Part shown: positions 1-8,987 of the stretch, piece after piece
How the letters are laid out: every line of letters begins with the position of its first letter
Position numbering within the stretch: position 1 is the first letter of the stretch
NCBI RefSeq assembly: GCF_014202435.1
Contig: NZ_JACHGU010000005.1
Coordinates: 62,001 to 126,000 of the forward strand
Length of the DNA stretch: 64,000 bases
Reading direction: 5' to 3'
DNA from: Pseudoxanthomonas broegbernensis
Lineage (GTDB): Bacteria > Pseudomonadota > Gammaproteobacteria > Xanthomonadales > Xanthomonadaceae
Position numbers and translations under genes: made by a program
Notes under the pieces: generated by a model
The model's input: only the letters and a program-made list of their open reading frames with translations
What the model was told of the DNA's origin: nothing
Databases searched by the model: none

Positions 1-1473
1 GGCGAGGGCGACCCGCCGGACGACGCCATCGGCTTCACCGAATTCCTGCTGGGCAGGCGCGCGCCGAAGCTGCCGGAGCTGAAGTTCGCCGTGCTCGGCC
101 TGGGCGACTCCAGCTACGTCGACTTCTGCGGCATCGCCCGCAAGCTGGACGCGCGCCTGGCCGAGCTGGGCGCCCAGCGCCTGGCCGACCTGGGCCAGGC
201 CGACGTCGACATCGACACCGTGGCCGCGCCCTGGCGCGACAACGCGCTGGCCAAGGCCGGCGAGCTGCTCAAGGCCGCCGCCCCGGCCGCCGCGCACGTG
301 GCCACGGTCACCCCGCTGCGCCCGGCCGCGGCCTGGACCCACGAGCGCCCGTTCCAGGCCGAGCTGCTGGCCAGCCAGCGCATCACCGGCCGCGAGTTCC
401 GGGGCACCGGCTTCCAGACCTACGCCACCCTCGACAAGGACGTGCGCCACATCGAGCTGTCGCTGGAAGGCTCCGGCCTGGCCTACGAGCCGGGCGACGC
501 GCTGGGCATCCATCACCGCAACCCGCCCGCGCTGGTGGAGGCGGTGCTGCAGGCTACCGGGCTGGACGGCGATGCCGCCGCCGCCCTGGACGGCCAGTCG
601 CTGCCGCTGGCCGAAGCGCTGGCCGCCCGCCGCGAGCTGACCCGCCTGTCGCGCCCGTTTCTGGCCGCGCACGCCGAGCGCTCCGGCGCGGCGGAGCTGC
701 AGCAATTGCTGGAGCCGGGCAACGCCGGACTGGCCGCGCTGCTGGGCGACCACCAACTGGTCGACGTGCTGCGCCGCTGGCCGGCCTCGTGGGCACCGGA
801 TGCGCTGCTGGCCGCGCTGCGCCCGCAGACCCATCGCCTGTACTCCATCGCCTCCAGCCGCAAGCGCGTGGGCGAGGAGGTGCACCTGACCGTGGACGTG
901 CTGGGCTACCAGGCCCACGGCCACGACCACCTCGGCGCCGCCAGCGGCTTCCTGGCCGCCCTGGAGGAAGGCGCGCAGGTGCCGGTCTACATCGAGCCCA
1001 ACGAGCGCTTCCGCGTTCCCGCCGATGCCTCGCGCGACATCATCATGATCGGCCCCGGCACCGGCGTGGCCCCGTTCCGCGCCTTCGTCCAGGAACGCGC
1101 CGAGACCGGCGCCGGCGGCCGCAACTGGCTGTTCTTCGGCGCCCAGCACTTCAACACCGGCTTCCTGTACCAGACCGAGTGGCAGGAGGCGCTGGAGCGC
1201 GGCGAGCTGCACCGCATCGACCTGGCCTTCTCCCGCGACCAGGCGCAGCGCGTCTACGTCCAGCAGCGCCTGCGCGAGCGCGGCCGCGACGTCTACGACT
1301 GGCTGCAGAACGGCGCGCACCTGTACGTGTGCGGCGCCATCGCCATGGGCAAGGACGTGCACGCCGCGCTGCTGGACATCGTGGCCGCGAACAACGGCGG
1401 CGACGCCGAGGCCGCCGCCGAATACCTCACCCGGTTGCAGACCGAAGGCCGCTACGGCCGCGACGTCTACTGA
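1..1473 (+). CDS. cysJ: Sulfite reductase [NADPH] flavoprotein alpha subunit, 5' end missing
   Basis: The flavoprotein passes electrons from NADPH through FAD and FMN to the CysI hemoprotein for six-electron reduction of sulfite to sulfide in the cytoplasm. The frame is open from base 1, so the N-terminus lies outside the window. What remains starts inside the flavodoxin-like FMN domain (GLGDSSY), followed by a linker, the FAD domain with RLYSIASS, and the NADPH domain with [12 protein letters not shown]. It ends in the expected aromatic residue (DVY). cysI starts 52 bases downstream and cysH follows, giving a cysJIH operon. A GTG at 91 is in frame but internal. The identification is secure from domain order and context. 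Confidence 0.95.
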   Translation, partial: GEGDPPDDAIGFTEFLLGRRAPKLPELKFAVLGLGDSSYVDFCGIARKLDARLAELGAQRLADLGQADVDIDTVAAPWRDNALAKAGELLKAAAPAAAHVATVTPLRPAAAWTHERPFQAELLASQRITGREFRGTGFQTYATLDKDVRHIELSLEGSGLAYEPGDALGIHHRNPPALVEAVLQATGLDGDAAAALDGQSLPLAEALAARRELTRLSRPFLAAHAERSGAAELQQLLEPGNAGLAALLGDHQLVDVLRRWPASWAPDALLAALRPQTHRLYSIASSRKRVGEEVHLTVDVLGYQAHGHDHLGAASGFLAALEEGAQVPVYIEPNERFRVPADASRDIIMIGPGTGVAPFRAFVQERAETGAGGRNWLFFGAQHFNTGFLYQTEWQEALERGELHRIDLAFSRDQAQRVYVQQRLRERGRDVYDWLQNGAHLYVCGAIAMGKDVHAALLDIVAANNGGDAEAAAEYLTRLQTEGRYGRDVY

Positions 1474-1525
1474 CACCGCCGCCCCTTCCGCCCGCGCTCC
1501 CCCTACCGGACTCCCAGCCAACGCC

Positions 1526-3247
1526 ATGAGCCACCCTTCGGTCGAAGACATCAAGATCAACAGCCGCCGCCTGCGCGGCACGATGGAGGCCGGGCTGGAC
1601 GATGCCGTCACCGGCTCGCTGAACTTCGAGGACCAGCGCACCATCAAGTTCCACGGCAGCTACCAGCAGGACGACCGCGACCTGCGCGACGAGCGCCGCC
1701 GGCAGAAGCTGGAGCCCGCGCACCAGTTCATGATCCGCATCCGCGCGCCGGGCGGGGTGTTCACCCCCGAGCAGTGGCTGAAGCTGGACGCCATCGCCAC
1801 CGCCTACGCCAACCACTCGCTGCGCGTGACCACCCGCCAGACCTTCCAGATCCACGGAGTGATCAAGCGCGAGCTGAAGGAGACCATGCAGGCGATCAAC
1901 GCCGCCATGCTGGACACCGTGTCCGCCTGCGGCGACGTCAACCGCAACGTGCTGGGCGCCACCAACCCGCTGCAGTCGCGCCTGCATGCCCAGGTGCACG
2001 ACTGGGCGCAGCGCCTGTCGCTCCACTTCAAGCCCAAGACCCGCGCCTACTACGAGGTGTGGCTGGACGAGGAGAAGGTGGCCGAAAGCGGCCAGGAGCA
2101 GGAGCCCCTCTACGGCGACGCCTACCTGCCGCGCAAGTTCAAGATCGCCGTGGCGGTGCCCCCGCTCAACGACGTGGACGTGTTCGCCAACGACCTGGGC
2201 CTGATCGCCATCGTCGACGCGGCCGGCGAGCTGGCCGGCTTCAACGTGGCCATCGGCGGCGGCATGGGCGCCAGCCACAGCATCGCCGCCCACTACCCGC
2301 GCCTGGCCAACGTGATCGGCTTCGTCACCCCCGACCAGGTGTTCACCATCGCCGAGGCGGCGGTGACCGTGCAGCGCGACCTGGGCGACCGCGTCGAGCG
2401 CAAGCACGCGCGCTTCAAGTACACCATCGACGACCACGGCTCGGACAAGATCGTGGCGATGATGGAGGAGCGCGCCGGCTTCAAGCTGCAGCCCGCCCGC
2501 CCCTGGCACTTCGACCACAACGGCGACCGCTTCGGCTGGGTCGAGGGCGAGGACGGCCACTGGCACCTCACCCTCTCCGTGCCCAGCGGCCGCATCGTCG
2601 ACCGCCCCGGCCGCCCGCACCTGACCGGCATGCGCGAGATCGCCCGCGTCCATCGTGGCCATTTCCGCATGACCTGCAACCAGAACCTCATCATCGCCGG
2701 GGTGCCGGCCGCCGAGCGCGAGCGCATCGACGCGCTGGTGGCGCAGCACGCGCTGGACTCGGAGAACAAGGCGCCCACCGCCCTGGCCCGCAGCGCCGTG
2801 GCCTGCGTGGCCCTGCCGACCTGCGCCCTGGCCATGGCCGAGGCCGAGCGCTACCTGCCCGGCTTCGTGGGCGCCCTGGAGCCGCTGCTGGACAAGCACG
2901 GCCTGCGCGAGCAGCCGATCCTGCTGCGCGTGTCCGGCTGTCCCAACGGCTGCTCGCGCCCGTACCTGGCCGAGATCGCGCTGGTGGGCAAGGCCGTGGG
3001 CCGCTACAACCTGATGCTCGGCGGCGACCACCGCGGCCTGCGCATGAACACCCTGTACCGCGAGAACGTCACCGAGCCGGAGATCCTGGCCGCGCTCGAC
3101 CCGCTGCTGGCGCGCTACGCCGCCGAACGCGAGCCGGAAGAACACTTCGGCGACTTCCTGCACCGCGCCGGCCTGATCGAGTTGCCCGCCTACCCCACCC
3201 ACGTCCGCGTCGATCCGGCCGAAGCCATGGCCGGCGCCAGCGCCTGA
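1526..3247 (+). CDS. cysI: Sulfite reductase [NADPH] hemoprotein beta subunit
   Basis: This 573-residue protein is the siroheme and [4Fe-4S] subunit that reduces sulfite to sulfide with electrons from CysJ. The cluster and siroheme ligands are visible as Cys427-x5-Cys433 and Cys472-x3-Cys476 ([10 protein letters not shown]). Two repeated ferredoxin-like halves are recognisable, with arginines around residues 96-105 ([10 protein letters not shown]) and 372-384. Length and start fit the family (E. coli CysI is about 570 residues). It lies between cysJ and cysH on the same strand. Siroheme for it would depend on the methyltransferase encoded at 7037. Confidence 0.97.
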   Translation: MSHPSVEDIKINSRRLRGTMEAGLDDAVTGSLNFEDQRTIKFHGSYQQDDRDLRDERRRQKLEPAHQFMIRIRAPGGVFTPEQWLKLDAIATAYANHSLRVTTRQTFQIHGVIKRELKETMQAINAAMLDTVSACGDVNRNVLGATNPLQSRLHAQVHDWAQRLSLHFKPKTRAYYEVWLDEEKVAESGQEQEPLYGDAYLPRKFKIAVAVPPLNDVDVFANDLGLIAIVDAAGELAGFNVAIGGGMGASHSIAAHYPRLANVIGFVTPDQVFTIAEAAVTVQRDLGDRVERKHARFKYTIDDHGSDKIVAMMEERAGFKLQPARPWHFDHNGDRFGWVEGEDGHWHLTLSVPSGRIVDRPGRPHLTGMREIARVHRGHFRMTCNQNLIIAGVPAAERERIDALVAQHALDSENKAPTALARSAVACVALPTCALAMAEAERYLPGFVGALEPLLDKHGLREQPILLRVSGCPNGCSRPYLAEIALVGKAVGRYNLMLGGDHRGLRMNTLYRENVTEPEILAALDPLLARYAAEREPEEHFGDFLHRAGLIELPAYPTHVRVDPAEAMAGASA

Positions 3248-3279
3248 TCCATGTTCAGCCCCCGCGTCCGGAGTTCCCG

Positions 3280-4023
3280 ATGAGCCTGACCGTCACCGCC
3301 ACCGACGAAGCCGCCAACGGCGCCGAGCCCGTCTCCGCGCCCGACCTGGACACGCTCAACGCCCGCCTGGAAGCGATGGACGCCGACGCGCGCGTGGCCT
3401 GGGCGCTGGCGCACGGCCACGGCAACCCGGCGCTGTCGTCCAGCTTCGGCGCGCAATCGGCGGTGACCCTGCACCTGGTGACCCGGCACCGGCCCGACAT
3501 CCCGGTGATCCTGGTCGATACCGGCTACCTCTTTCCCGAGACCTACCGCTTCGCCGACGAACTCGCACAGCGCCTGGGCCTGAACCTCAAGGTCTATCGC
3601 CCGCAGTTCAGCCGCGCGTGGACCGAAGCGCGCCACGGCCGCCTGTGGGAACAGGGACTGGAAGGACTCAACAGCTACAACCAGTTGCACAAGGTCGAGC
3701 CGATGCGCCGCGCCCTGGACGAGCTGGCCGTGGGCACCTGGTTCACCGGCCTGCGCCGCAACCAGTCCGCCAGCCGCGCCGGCACCCCGATCCTGCAACG
3801 CCGCGACCGTCGCCTGAAGGTCAACCCGATCGCCGACTGGACCGACCGCGACGTGTGGCAGTACCTCAAGCAGCACGACCTGCCCTACCACCCGCTGTGG
3901 CACGAGGGCTACGTCTCCATCGGCGACTTCCACACCACCACGCGGTGGGAACCGGGCATGAAGGAAGAGGACACCCGCTTCTTCGGCCTGAAGCGCGAGT
4001 GCGGGATTCACGAGGAGATCTGA
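3280..4023 (+). CDS. cysH: Phosphoadenylyl-sulfate reductase (thioredoxin)
   Basis: This 247-residue enzyme reduces PAPS to sulfite with thioredoxin. Visible motifs are SSFGAQSAV of the PP-loop, [12 protein letters not shown], the GLRRNQS substrate-binding stretch, and the C-terminal catalytic cysteine (Cys241 in KRECGIHEE). The paired cysteines that bind an Fe-S cluster in APS reductases are absent, which points to PAPS rather than APS as substrate. It begins 32 bases after the cysI stop, and a strong terminator follows it, so it closes the operon. Confidence 0.95.
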   Translation: MSLTVTATDEAANGAEPVSAPDLDTLNARLEAMDADARVAWALAHGHGNPALSSSFGAQSAVTLHLVTRHRPDIPVILVDTGYLFPETYRFADELAQRLGLNLKVYRPQFSRAWTEARHGRLWEQGLEGLNSYNQLHKVEPMRRALDELAVGTWFTGLRRNQSASRAGTPILQRRDRRLKVNPIADWTDRDVWQYLKQHDLPYHPLWHEGYVSIGDFHTTTRWEPGMKEEDTRFFGLKRECGIHEEI

Positions 4024-4052
4024 TCGCTGCCGCTTGCGTGTTCGTGATAAAA

Positions 4053-4078
4053 GAACCCCGCTTTTGCGGGGCTTTTCA
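4053..4078 (+). terminator. Rho-independent terminator after cysH
   Basis: A GC stem (CCCCGC / GCGGGG, 4056-4071) closes a TTTT loop. It is followed by CTTTTC and preceded by an A-rich stretch. It closes the cysJIH transcript. Confidence 0.9.
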
Positions 4079-4222
4079 TAAACCGACCCGGGCGGGGCGT
4101 TCTCCAGGCCCGCGGAATGGTTTTCGGGTTGAAGGCCGCCAGTCCCGCATGACGGTTCATCCGGGCCGCTTCACGACTGGCTCAATCCGGGCGTGAGCTG
4201 GCAACCAGCTTCAGGAGTACGC

Positions 4223-4588
4223 ATGAGCAACAGCGCCAACCCCATCGAGGCCTGCAGCTCCATCGAGCAGGTCCGCTCGAACATCGATCGTATCGACCAG
4301 CATATCGTGGGCCTTCTGGCCGAGCGCGGCGCCTACGTCAAGCAAGCGGCCGCGTTCAAGGCCTCCACCGCCGACGTTCGCGCACCCCAGCGGGTCGAGC
4401 AAGTCGTCGGCAAGGCGGTGGCGCTGGCACGCGCGCTCGGCGCCAACCCGGCCGTCACCGAGCAGGTGTATCGGGCGATGATTTCGGGCTTCATCGATGC
4501 GGAGCTGGCCGAGCACGCCGTGCTGCAAGATGCGGCGGGCGGAGTCGGCGCTTCGCCCAAGCCGATGCCGTTCCGCGGCACGACTTAG
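4223..4588 (+). CDS. Chorismate mutase, AroQ/PchB-like
   Basis: A 121-residue all-helical protein of the chorismate mutase type II fold. The first helix has the expected pattern (VRSNIDRIDQHIVGLLAERGAY) and is followed by VKQAAAFKAS and APQRVEQVV. These resemble PchB-type isochorismate-pyruvate lyases and related monofunctional mutases. The ATG at 4223 was chosen over an in-frame upstream start at 4193 because CAGGAG sits 7 bases before it and alignment to the family begins there. It could act in salicylate or aromatic amino acid metabolism, but no siderophore genes are next to it. The function is inferred from the fold only. Confidence 0.75.
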   Translation: MSNSANPIEACSSIEQVRSNIDRIDQHIVGLLAERGAYVKQAAAFKASTADVRAPQRVEQVVGKAVALARALGANPAVTEQVYRAMISGFIDAELAEHAVLQDAAGGVGASPKPMPFRGTT

Positions 4589-4610
4589 CCCTGGCATCAG
4601 GCACCGCTGC

Positions 4611-5054
4611 ATGCGACTTTGGTCATTGCATCCGAAGTATCTGGACCCACAAGGCCTGGTCGCACTCTGGCGAGAAGCACTGCTGGCCAAGGCCGTTCTT
4701 GGCGGCAAGACGCGCGGCTACACCCATCATCCGCAACTGGAGCGGTTCAGGGCGCACGCCTACCCCCGCTCGGCCGTCAACTCGTACCTGGCCGCAATCT
4801 GCGATGAGGCCACACAACGTGGCTACGCCTTCGACCGCTCGAAGATCGGGCCTATCCGGGCGGTGCAGCCCATCTTCGTCGGTTCCGGTCAGCTCGCGTA
4901 CGAGTGGAAACACCTACAAGGCAAGCTGTCGGCTCGCAATCCTGGCGTACTGGCCCGATGGAGCGGCATCGCCATACCGGCGTGCCATCCGCTGTTTCGC
5001 CGGCATCCTGGGCCGGTGGCGCCATGGGAGCGGGCATCGAATGGCGCCCGGTAG
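4611..5054 (+). CDS. Pyrimidine dimer DNA glycosylase family protein (Pyr_excise)
   Basis: A 147-residue protein that begins MRLWSLHPKYLD, continues with GLVALWREALLAKAVL, and has the GYTHHPQLERF block. These are the hallmarks of the bacterial T4 endonuclease V-like (Pyr_excise) family, whose phage member cuts DNA at UV-induced pyrimidine dimers. Bacterial members are usually annotated from this similarity without biochemical tests. The ATG at 4611 gives the conserved N-terminus. It starts 22 bases after the chorismate mutase-like gene and precedes a small DUF4287 gene on the same strand. Confidence 0.8.
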   Translation: MRLWSLHPKYLDPQGLVALWREALLAKAVLGGKTRGYTHHPQLERFRAHAYPRSAVNSYLAAICDEATQRGYAFDRSKIGPIRAVQPIFVGSGQLAYEWKHLQGKLSARNPGVLARWSGIAIPACHPLFRRHPGPVAPWERASNGAR

Positions 5055-5064
5055 GTGGCCAGTG

Positions 5065-5259
5065 ATGCGGCCAGCCTCATACGTCCCTTCCATCGAAAAA
5101 GCCCACGGCAAGCCGGTGGCGCACTGGCTCCGTGGGCTCGACGCGATGAAGGAGAGGAAGCACATGGAACAGGCCGCCCACCTCGAGGAAGCGCATAAGC
5201 TCGGGCACGGGTACGCCACTGCGCTCGTCGCGTACCCTCGGGCGCAGCGGCAGGCCTGA
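5065..5259 (+). CDS. Small DUF4287-type protein
   Basis: A 64-residue protein with YVPSIEKAHGKPVAHWL near the start and HMEQAAHLEEAHKLGHGYA-type sequence near the end. These match the two short helices of the DUF4287 family, in which a conserved GLGHG-like turn joins helices. No function is known for the family. It starts 10 bases after the upstream gene and is probably co-transcribed. The start at 5065 is the first methionine giving the family N-terminus. Confidence 0.65.
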   Translation: MRPASYVPSIEKAHGKPVAHWLRGLDAMKERKHMEQAAHLEEAHKLGHGYATALVAYPRAQRQA

Positions 5260-5313
5260 CATCCGGGGGAGGCCCGCGCCGCGCCCGCCGCTCCAGCGGA
5301 ACGCCGCCACTTC

Positions 5314-5763
5314 ATGGAACCCACGATGCCACACCCGTTCTCCATCCAGCGCATCGACCACGTCGTCTTCCGGGTCCGCGACCTGGGCAGGAGCATCGAC
5401 TTCTACGGCCGCGTGCTCGGCTGCGAAGTCGTGCGCCGGCGCGAACACCTGGGGCTCGTCCACTTGCGCGCCGGCGCCTCGATGATCGACCTGGTAAGCG
5501 TGGATGGCGCGCTTGGGTCGCGCGGAGGCGCGGCGCCGGCGGAGGGCGCGCGCAACGTCGATCACCTGTGCCTGCGCATCGAGCCGTTCGACGCGGCCGG
5601 CCTGGTCGCGCATCTGCATGGCCACGGTGTGGCGCCGCTGGGCCCGGCGGAAACGAACTTCGGAGCGGAGGGCGACGGGCTGTCGCTGTATTTCCCGGAC
5701 CCGGATGGCAACGTGATCGAACTCAAGGGCCCGTCGCCGGCGACTGCTGGCGACAGGCCGTAG
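5314..5763 (+). CDS. VOC (glyoxalase/dioxygenase-like) family protein
   Basis: A 149-residue protein with two beta-alpha-beta-beta-beta modules typical of vicinal oxygen chelate enzymes. The first carries IQRIDHVVFRVRDL with FYGRVLG. The second carries ARNVDHLCLRI and closes with YFPDPDGNVIELKG, which supplies the usual metal-binding His and Glu positions. The substrate cannot be told from sequence. A second ATG at 5326 is also possible as a start. It is unrelated to the glyoxalase I-like gene at 36344. Confidence 0.8.
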   Translation: MEPTMPHPFSIQRIDHVVFRVRDLGRSIDFYGRVLGCEVVRRREHLGLVHLRAGASMIDLVSVDGALGSRGGAAPAEGARNVDHLCLRIEPFDAAGLVAHLHGHGVAPLGPAETNFGAEGDGLSLYFPDPDGNVIELKGPSPATAGDRP

Positions 5764-5899
5764 CGCCTGCGGCGCGCCTGGATGAGCCATGAAGTCCCCC
5801 TGGCCCGCTGGCCATCCTCGGCGGCGCCCTGCTCCACCTGGCGCCTATGCGGGTCAATCGTGTCCTGGCGCTCTCGCGGGCGGGCCGAGCGAGACGTCC

Positions 5900-6883
5900 T
5901 CAGCTCGTAATCGTCTGCGTCAACGATTCCCATGTCGGCGGGTCGGGCCAGTCCGGCTCCTGGTTGCCGTCCAGCACGCGGCGCAGGTCGCGCTTGTCGA
6001 TCTGCGGGGCCAGCACGTGGACCAGCTCCAGGGCGTAGTCGCGCAGCACGCGCTCGCGCGGCAGCACCGCCCAGGCGATGCACTCGCTGATCTCCTTGGG
6101 CGCCGGCCAGCCGCGCAGGTCGGTGTCGCCCAGGCTCACCGCCATCTCGGCCAGCAGGCCCACGCCCAGGCCGGCGCGCACGTAGGTCTTGATCAGGTCC
6201 GCGTCCAGCGCGGTCAGGGTCAGGTCCGGTTCCAGGCCGACGCCGGCGAAGGCGCGCTGCAGGGAGGACTCCGGGCGCACCGAGGACTCGTAGCTGATCA
6301 GCGGGTATTGCGACAGCTCCTGGATGTCCGGGGCGCGATCTGTGCGGTCCAGCGGATGCCCGCGCGGCACCAGCGCCAGGCGGCGCCAGCGGTACAGCGG
6401 CACCGCCACTCCGCCCTGCGGCTCGCCGCCGGCGGTGCTGACCACCGCCATGTCGGCGTCGCCCTGGCTCAGCAGGTCCAGGGCGGCGCCCTCGGTGGCC
6501 TGCTGCAGGTGCACGCTCACCTGGGGGAAGGCGCGCTTGATCTGGGCGATGGCCGGCGGCAGCACGAAGCGGGCCTGGGTGTGGGTGGTGGTCAGGGTCA
6601 GTTGGCCCTGGCTCTCGCGGCGCTGGTTGGCGGCATAGGCACGGATGTTGGCGGTCTCGGCCAGGATCACGCGGGCGCGCTCCAGCACCTCGCCGCCGGC
6701 CGGGGTGATCGCCTCCAGGCTGCGGCCCTTGCGCACGAACAACAGGAAGCCCAGTTCGTCCTCCAACTGCTTGAGCTGCTTGGACAGGCCGGGCTGGGTG
6801 GCGTGCACGCGGGTGGCGGCCAGGGTGATGTTGAGCCCGGCGTCGGCGATGGCCACGAGGTAGCGAAGCTGGGTGAGCGTCAT
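5900..6883 (-). CDS. cysB: CysB-family LysR transcriptional regulator
   Basis: A 327-residue LysR-type regulator with an N-terminal winged helix-turn-helix (MTLTQLRYLVAIADAG, TQPGLSKQLKQLEDELG). Its effector domain contains TTTHTQARFVLP, the stretch that holds the anion-binding threonines of CysB. CysB activates sulfate assimilation genes in response to N-acetylserine / O-acetylserine. It is transcribed away from the methyltransferase gene at 7037, with a 153-base shared upstream region, and it sits among cys genes, which supports the assignment. The start at 6883 gives the canonical CysB N-terminus. An in-frame ATG at 6970 would add 29 non-conserved residues. Confidence 0.88.
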   Translation of the reverse strand: MTLTQLRYLVAIADAGLNITLAATRVHATQPGLSKQLKQLEDELGFLLFVRKGRSLEAITPAGGEVLERARVILAETANIRAYAANQRRESQGQLTLTTTHTQARFVLPPAIAQIKRAFPQVSVHLQQATEGAALDLLSQGDADMAVVSTAGGEPQGGVAVPLYRWRRLALVPRGHPLDRTDRAPDIQELSQYPLISYESSVRPESSLQRAFAGVGLEPDLTLTALDADLIKTYVRAGLGVGLLAEMAVSLGDTDLRGWPAPKEISECIAWAVLPRERVLRDYALELVHVLAPQIDKRDLRRVLDGNQEPDWPDPPTWESLTQTITS

Positions 6884-7036
6884 CGGGCAATAACCTGAAT
6901 ACGCGGCGAGGGCGAGACCTGACTGTAGTCCCATTCCACGACCGATCTTATAACCGGGATGCATGTGCATTGTGCGGCAAGTTATTTCCGCTCGTTATGA
7001 GCCGGCGCTACGGTCATCCTCCCGTTTCCGTCTTTC
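6884..7036. promoter_or_regulatory. Divergent cysB / SUMT control region
   Basis: This 153-base region separates two divergently transcribed sulfur genes. It is locally AT-rich (around 6945-7010) and contains repeated TTAT-type half sites, for example TTATAACC and AGTTATTTCCGCTCGTTATG. These would suit a LysR-type regulator such as CysB, but CysB sites are too degenerate to call by eye. Confidence 0.35.
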
Positions 7037-7864
7037 ATGTCCGTGAACCAGCCGTCCAACACTGCCGCGCCCTCCTCTCTGCTGCCCGGCAGCGTGACCC
7101 TGGTCGGCGCCGGTCCGGGCGATCCGGGCCTGCTCACTCTGCATGCCGCGCAGGCGCTGGCATCGGCCGAGGTGGTGCTGTACGACCGCCTGGTCGGCGC
7201 CGGGGTGCTGGCCCTGGCCAATCCGGACGCGCTGATGGTGGAGGTGGGCAAGTCCGCCGGCCACCACAGCGTTCCCCAGGAAGACATCCACGCGCTGATG
7301 CTGCGCCATGCGCGCAGCGGCCTGCGCGTGGTCCGGCTCAAGGGCGGCGACCCGTTCGTGTTCGGCCGCGGCGGCGAGGAGCTGGAATTCCTGCGTGCGC
7401 ACGGCATCCCCTACCGGGTGGTGCCGGGCATCACCGCGGCGGTGGCGTGCGCGGCCTACGCGGGCATCCCGCTCACCCATCGCGACCACGCCCAGTCGCT
7501 GCGGCTGATGACCGCGCACTGCCGCGATGGCGTCGACACCCTGGACTGGGACGCGCTGGCGCAGGAGCGGCAGACGCTGGCGGTGTACATGGGCGTGGCC
7601 GGGCTGGAACGCCTGCGCGAGCGCCTGCTCGCCGCCGGGCGCGCGCCGTCCACGCCGTTCGCGCTGGTGGAGAACGGCTCGCGCCCGGAGCAGCGCGTGA
7701 TCGTCGGCACCCTGGACGACCTGACCCGGACCGCGCGCGCCCACGCGGTCGCCTCGCCGGCGCTGCTGATCCTGGGCGAGGTGGCCGGGCTGGCCGCGCA
7801 ACTGCACTGGTTCGGCGCCGCGCCGCTGACGCCGCCCGCCCCGGCACTGGCGCAGGCGGCCTGA
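7037..7864 (+). CDS. cobA: Uroporphyrinogen-III C-methyltransferase (SUMT)
   Basis: A 275-residue SAM-dependent methyltransferase that adds two methyl groups to uroporphyrinogen III to give precorrin-2, the precursor of siroheme for CysI. Motifs are [12 protein letters not shown] near residue 22, [16 protein letters not shown] near 103, and [19 protein letters not shown] near 130. It corresponds only to the C-terminal half of trifunctional CysG. The dehydrogenase / ferrochelatase half is absent here and must be supplied elsewhere. It lies between cysB and cysK, so the context supports siroheme rather than cobalamin. Confidence 0.93.
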   Translation: MSVNQPSNTAAPSSLLPGSVTLVGAGPGDPGLLTLHAAQALASAEVVLYDRLVGAGVLALANPDALMVEVGKSAGHHSVPQEDIHALMLRHARSGLRVVRLKGGDPFVFGRGGEELEFLRAHGIPYRVVPGITAAVACAAYAGIPLTHRDHAQSLRLMTAHCRDGVDTLDWDALAQERQTLAVYMGVAGLERLRERLLAAGRAPSTPFALVENGSRPEQRVIVGTLDDLTRTARAHAVASPALLILGEVAGLAAQLHWFGAAPLTPPAPALAQAA

Positions 7865-7925
7865 ACCCGCCCCCGCATCGAAGACCCCATCACACGACAT
7901 CCACACGACCCACGGAAAACACCGC

Positions 7926-8885
7926 ATGGCCATCCACAACAGCATCCTCGACACCATCGGCTTCACCCCGATCGTCCGCCTGAACCGCATCGCGCCCTCG
8001 CACGTGGAACTGTATGCGAAGGTCGAAGCCTTCAATCCCGGCGGCTCGGTCAAGGACCGCCTGGCCATCGCCATCGTCCTCGACGCCGAGGCGCGCGGCC
8101 TGCTCAAGCCCGGCAGCACGATCGTGGAGGCCACCTCCGGCAACACCGGCGTGGCCCTGGCGATGGTCGCCGCCGCGCGCGGCTACAAGTTCGTGGCGGT
8201 GATGACCGAGACCTTCTCGATCGAGCGCCGCAAGCTGATCCGCGCCTACGGCGGCAAGGTGATCCTGACCGCGGCGGCCGAGCGCGGCGTGGGCATGGTG
8301 CGCAAGGCCGAGGAACTGGCCAAGAAGCACGGCTGGTTCCTGGCCAGCCAGTTCGAGAACCAGGCCAACCCGGCCTACCACCGGCAGACCACCGCCGCCG
8401 AGATCCTGCGCGACTTCGCCGGCCGCCGCCTGGACCACTTCGTCAGCGGCTGGGGCACCGGCGGCACCCTCACCGGCGTGGGCGAGGTGCTGCGCACCGC
8501 ACGCCCGGAGGTGAAGATCACCGCCGCCGAGCCGGCCAACGCCTCGCTGCTGGGCGGCAACGAGTGGAAGCCGCACAAGGTGCAGGGCTGGACCCCGGAC
8601 TTCCTGCCGGGCGTGCTCAGCCGCGAGGTCGCCCACCAGATCGTCGGCGTGGTCGACGAAGAGGCCTTCGCCACTTCCCGCCGCCTGGCCATCGAGGAAG
8701 GCATCTTCGCCGGCATCTCCGCCGGCGCCACCGTGGCCGCCGCGCTGAAGGTCGCCGCCGACGCGCAGCCGGGCTCGGTGCTTCTGGCGATGCTGCCCGA
8801 CACCGGCGAGCGCTACTTCTCCACCCCGCTGTTCGAGGGCGTGAACGAAGGCTCCGACGACGAGTGGCTCGCCTCGCTGGGCTGA
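7926..8885 (+). CDS. cysK: Cysteine synthase A (O-acetylserine sulfhydrylase)
   Basis: A 319-residue PLP enzyme that makes L-cysteine from O-acetylserine and sulfide. The PLP lysine is Lys43 in GGSVKDR. The substrate loop TSGNTG, the phosphate-binding GTGGT, and the C-terminal GERYFSTPLF typical of CysK are all present. It follows the SUMT gene by 61 bases and uses the sulfide made by CysJI. A hairpin terminator follows. CysM is less likely because of the GERY ending. Confidence 0.93.
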   Translation: MAIHNSILDTIGFTPIVRLNRIAPSHVELYAKVEAFNPGGSVKDRLAIAIVLDAEARGLLKPGSTIVEATSGNTGVALAMVAAARGYKFVAVMTETFSIERRKLIRAYGGKVILTAAAERGVGMVRKAEELAKKHGWFLASQFENQANPAYHRQTTAAEILRDFAGRRLDHFVSGWGTGGTLTGVGEVLRTARPEVKITAAEPANASLLGGNEWKPHKVQGWTPDFLPGVLSREVAHQIVGVVDEEAFATSRRLAIEEGIFAGISAGATVAAALKVAADAQPGSVLLAMLPDTGERYFSTPLFEGVNEGSDDEWLASLG

Positions 8886-8914
8886 GCCCGGCACCGGCTT
8901 TCTGCTTCGAGACA

Positions 8915-8952
8915 AAAAGAAGCGGGCGGCGGGCAACTGCCGCCCGCTTCCG
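8915..8952 (-). terminator. Shared terminator between cysK and the emrB operon
   Basis: A 12-bp perfect stem (GAAGCGGGCGGC / GCCGCCCGCTTC, 8919-8950) lies between two convergent genes. On the minus strand it is followed by TCTTTTTG, so it is an intrinsic terminator for the efflux operon. On the plus strand it has an A-run before it but no T-run after it. Confidence 0.85.
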
Positions 8953-8987
8953 TTCCGGGGGCAGGGTCCGCCGTCCTCGGCGGCGGC

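Noticed and set aside
1774-3279. Plus-strand open frame overlapping cysI that joins cysH
   Set aside because: It is a high-GC shadow of cysI in another frame. cysH has its own start at 3280.
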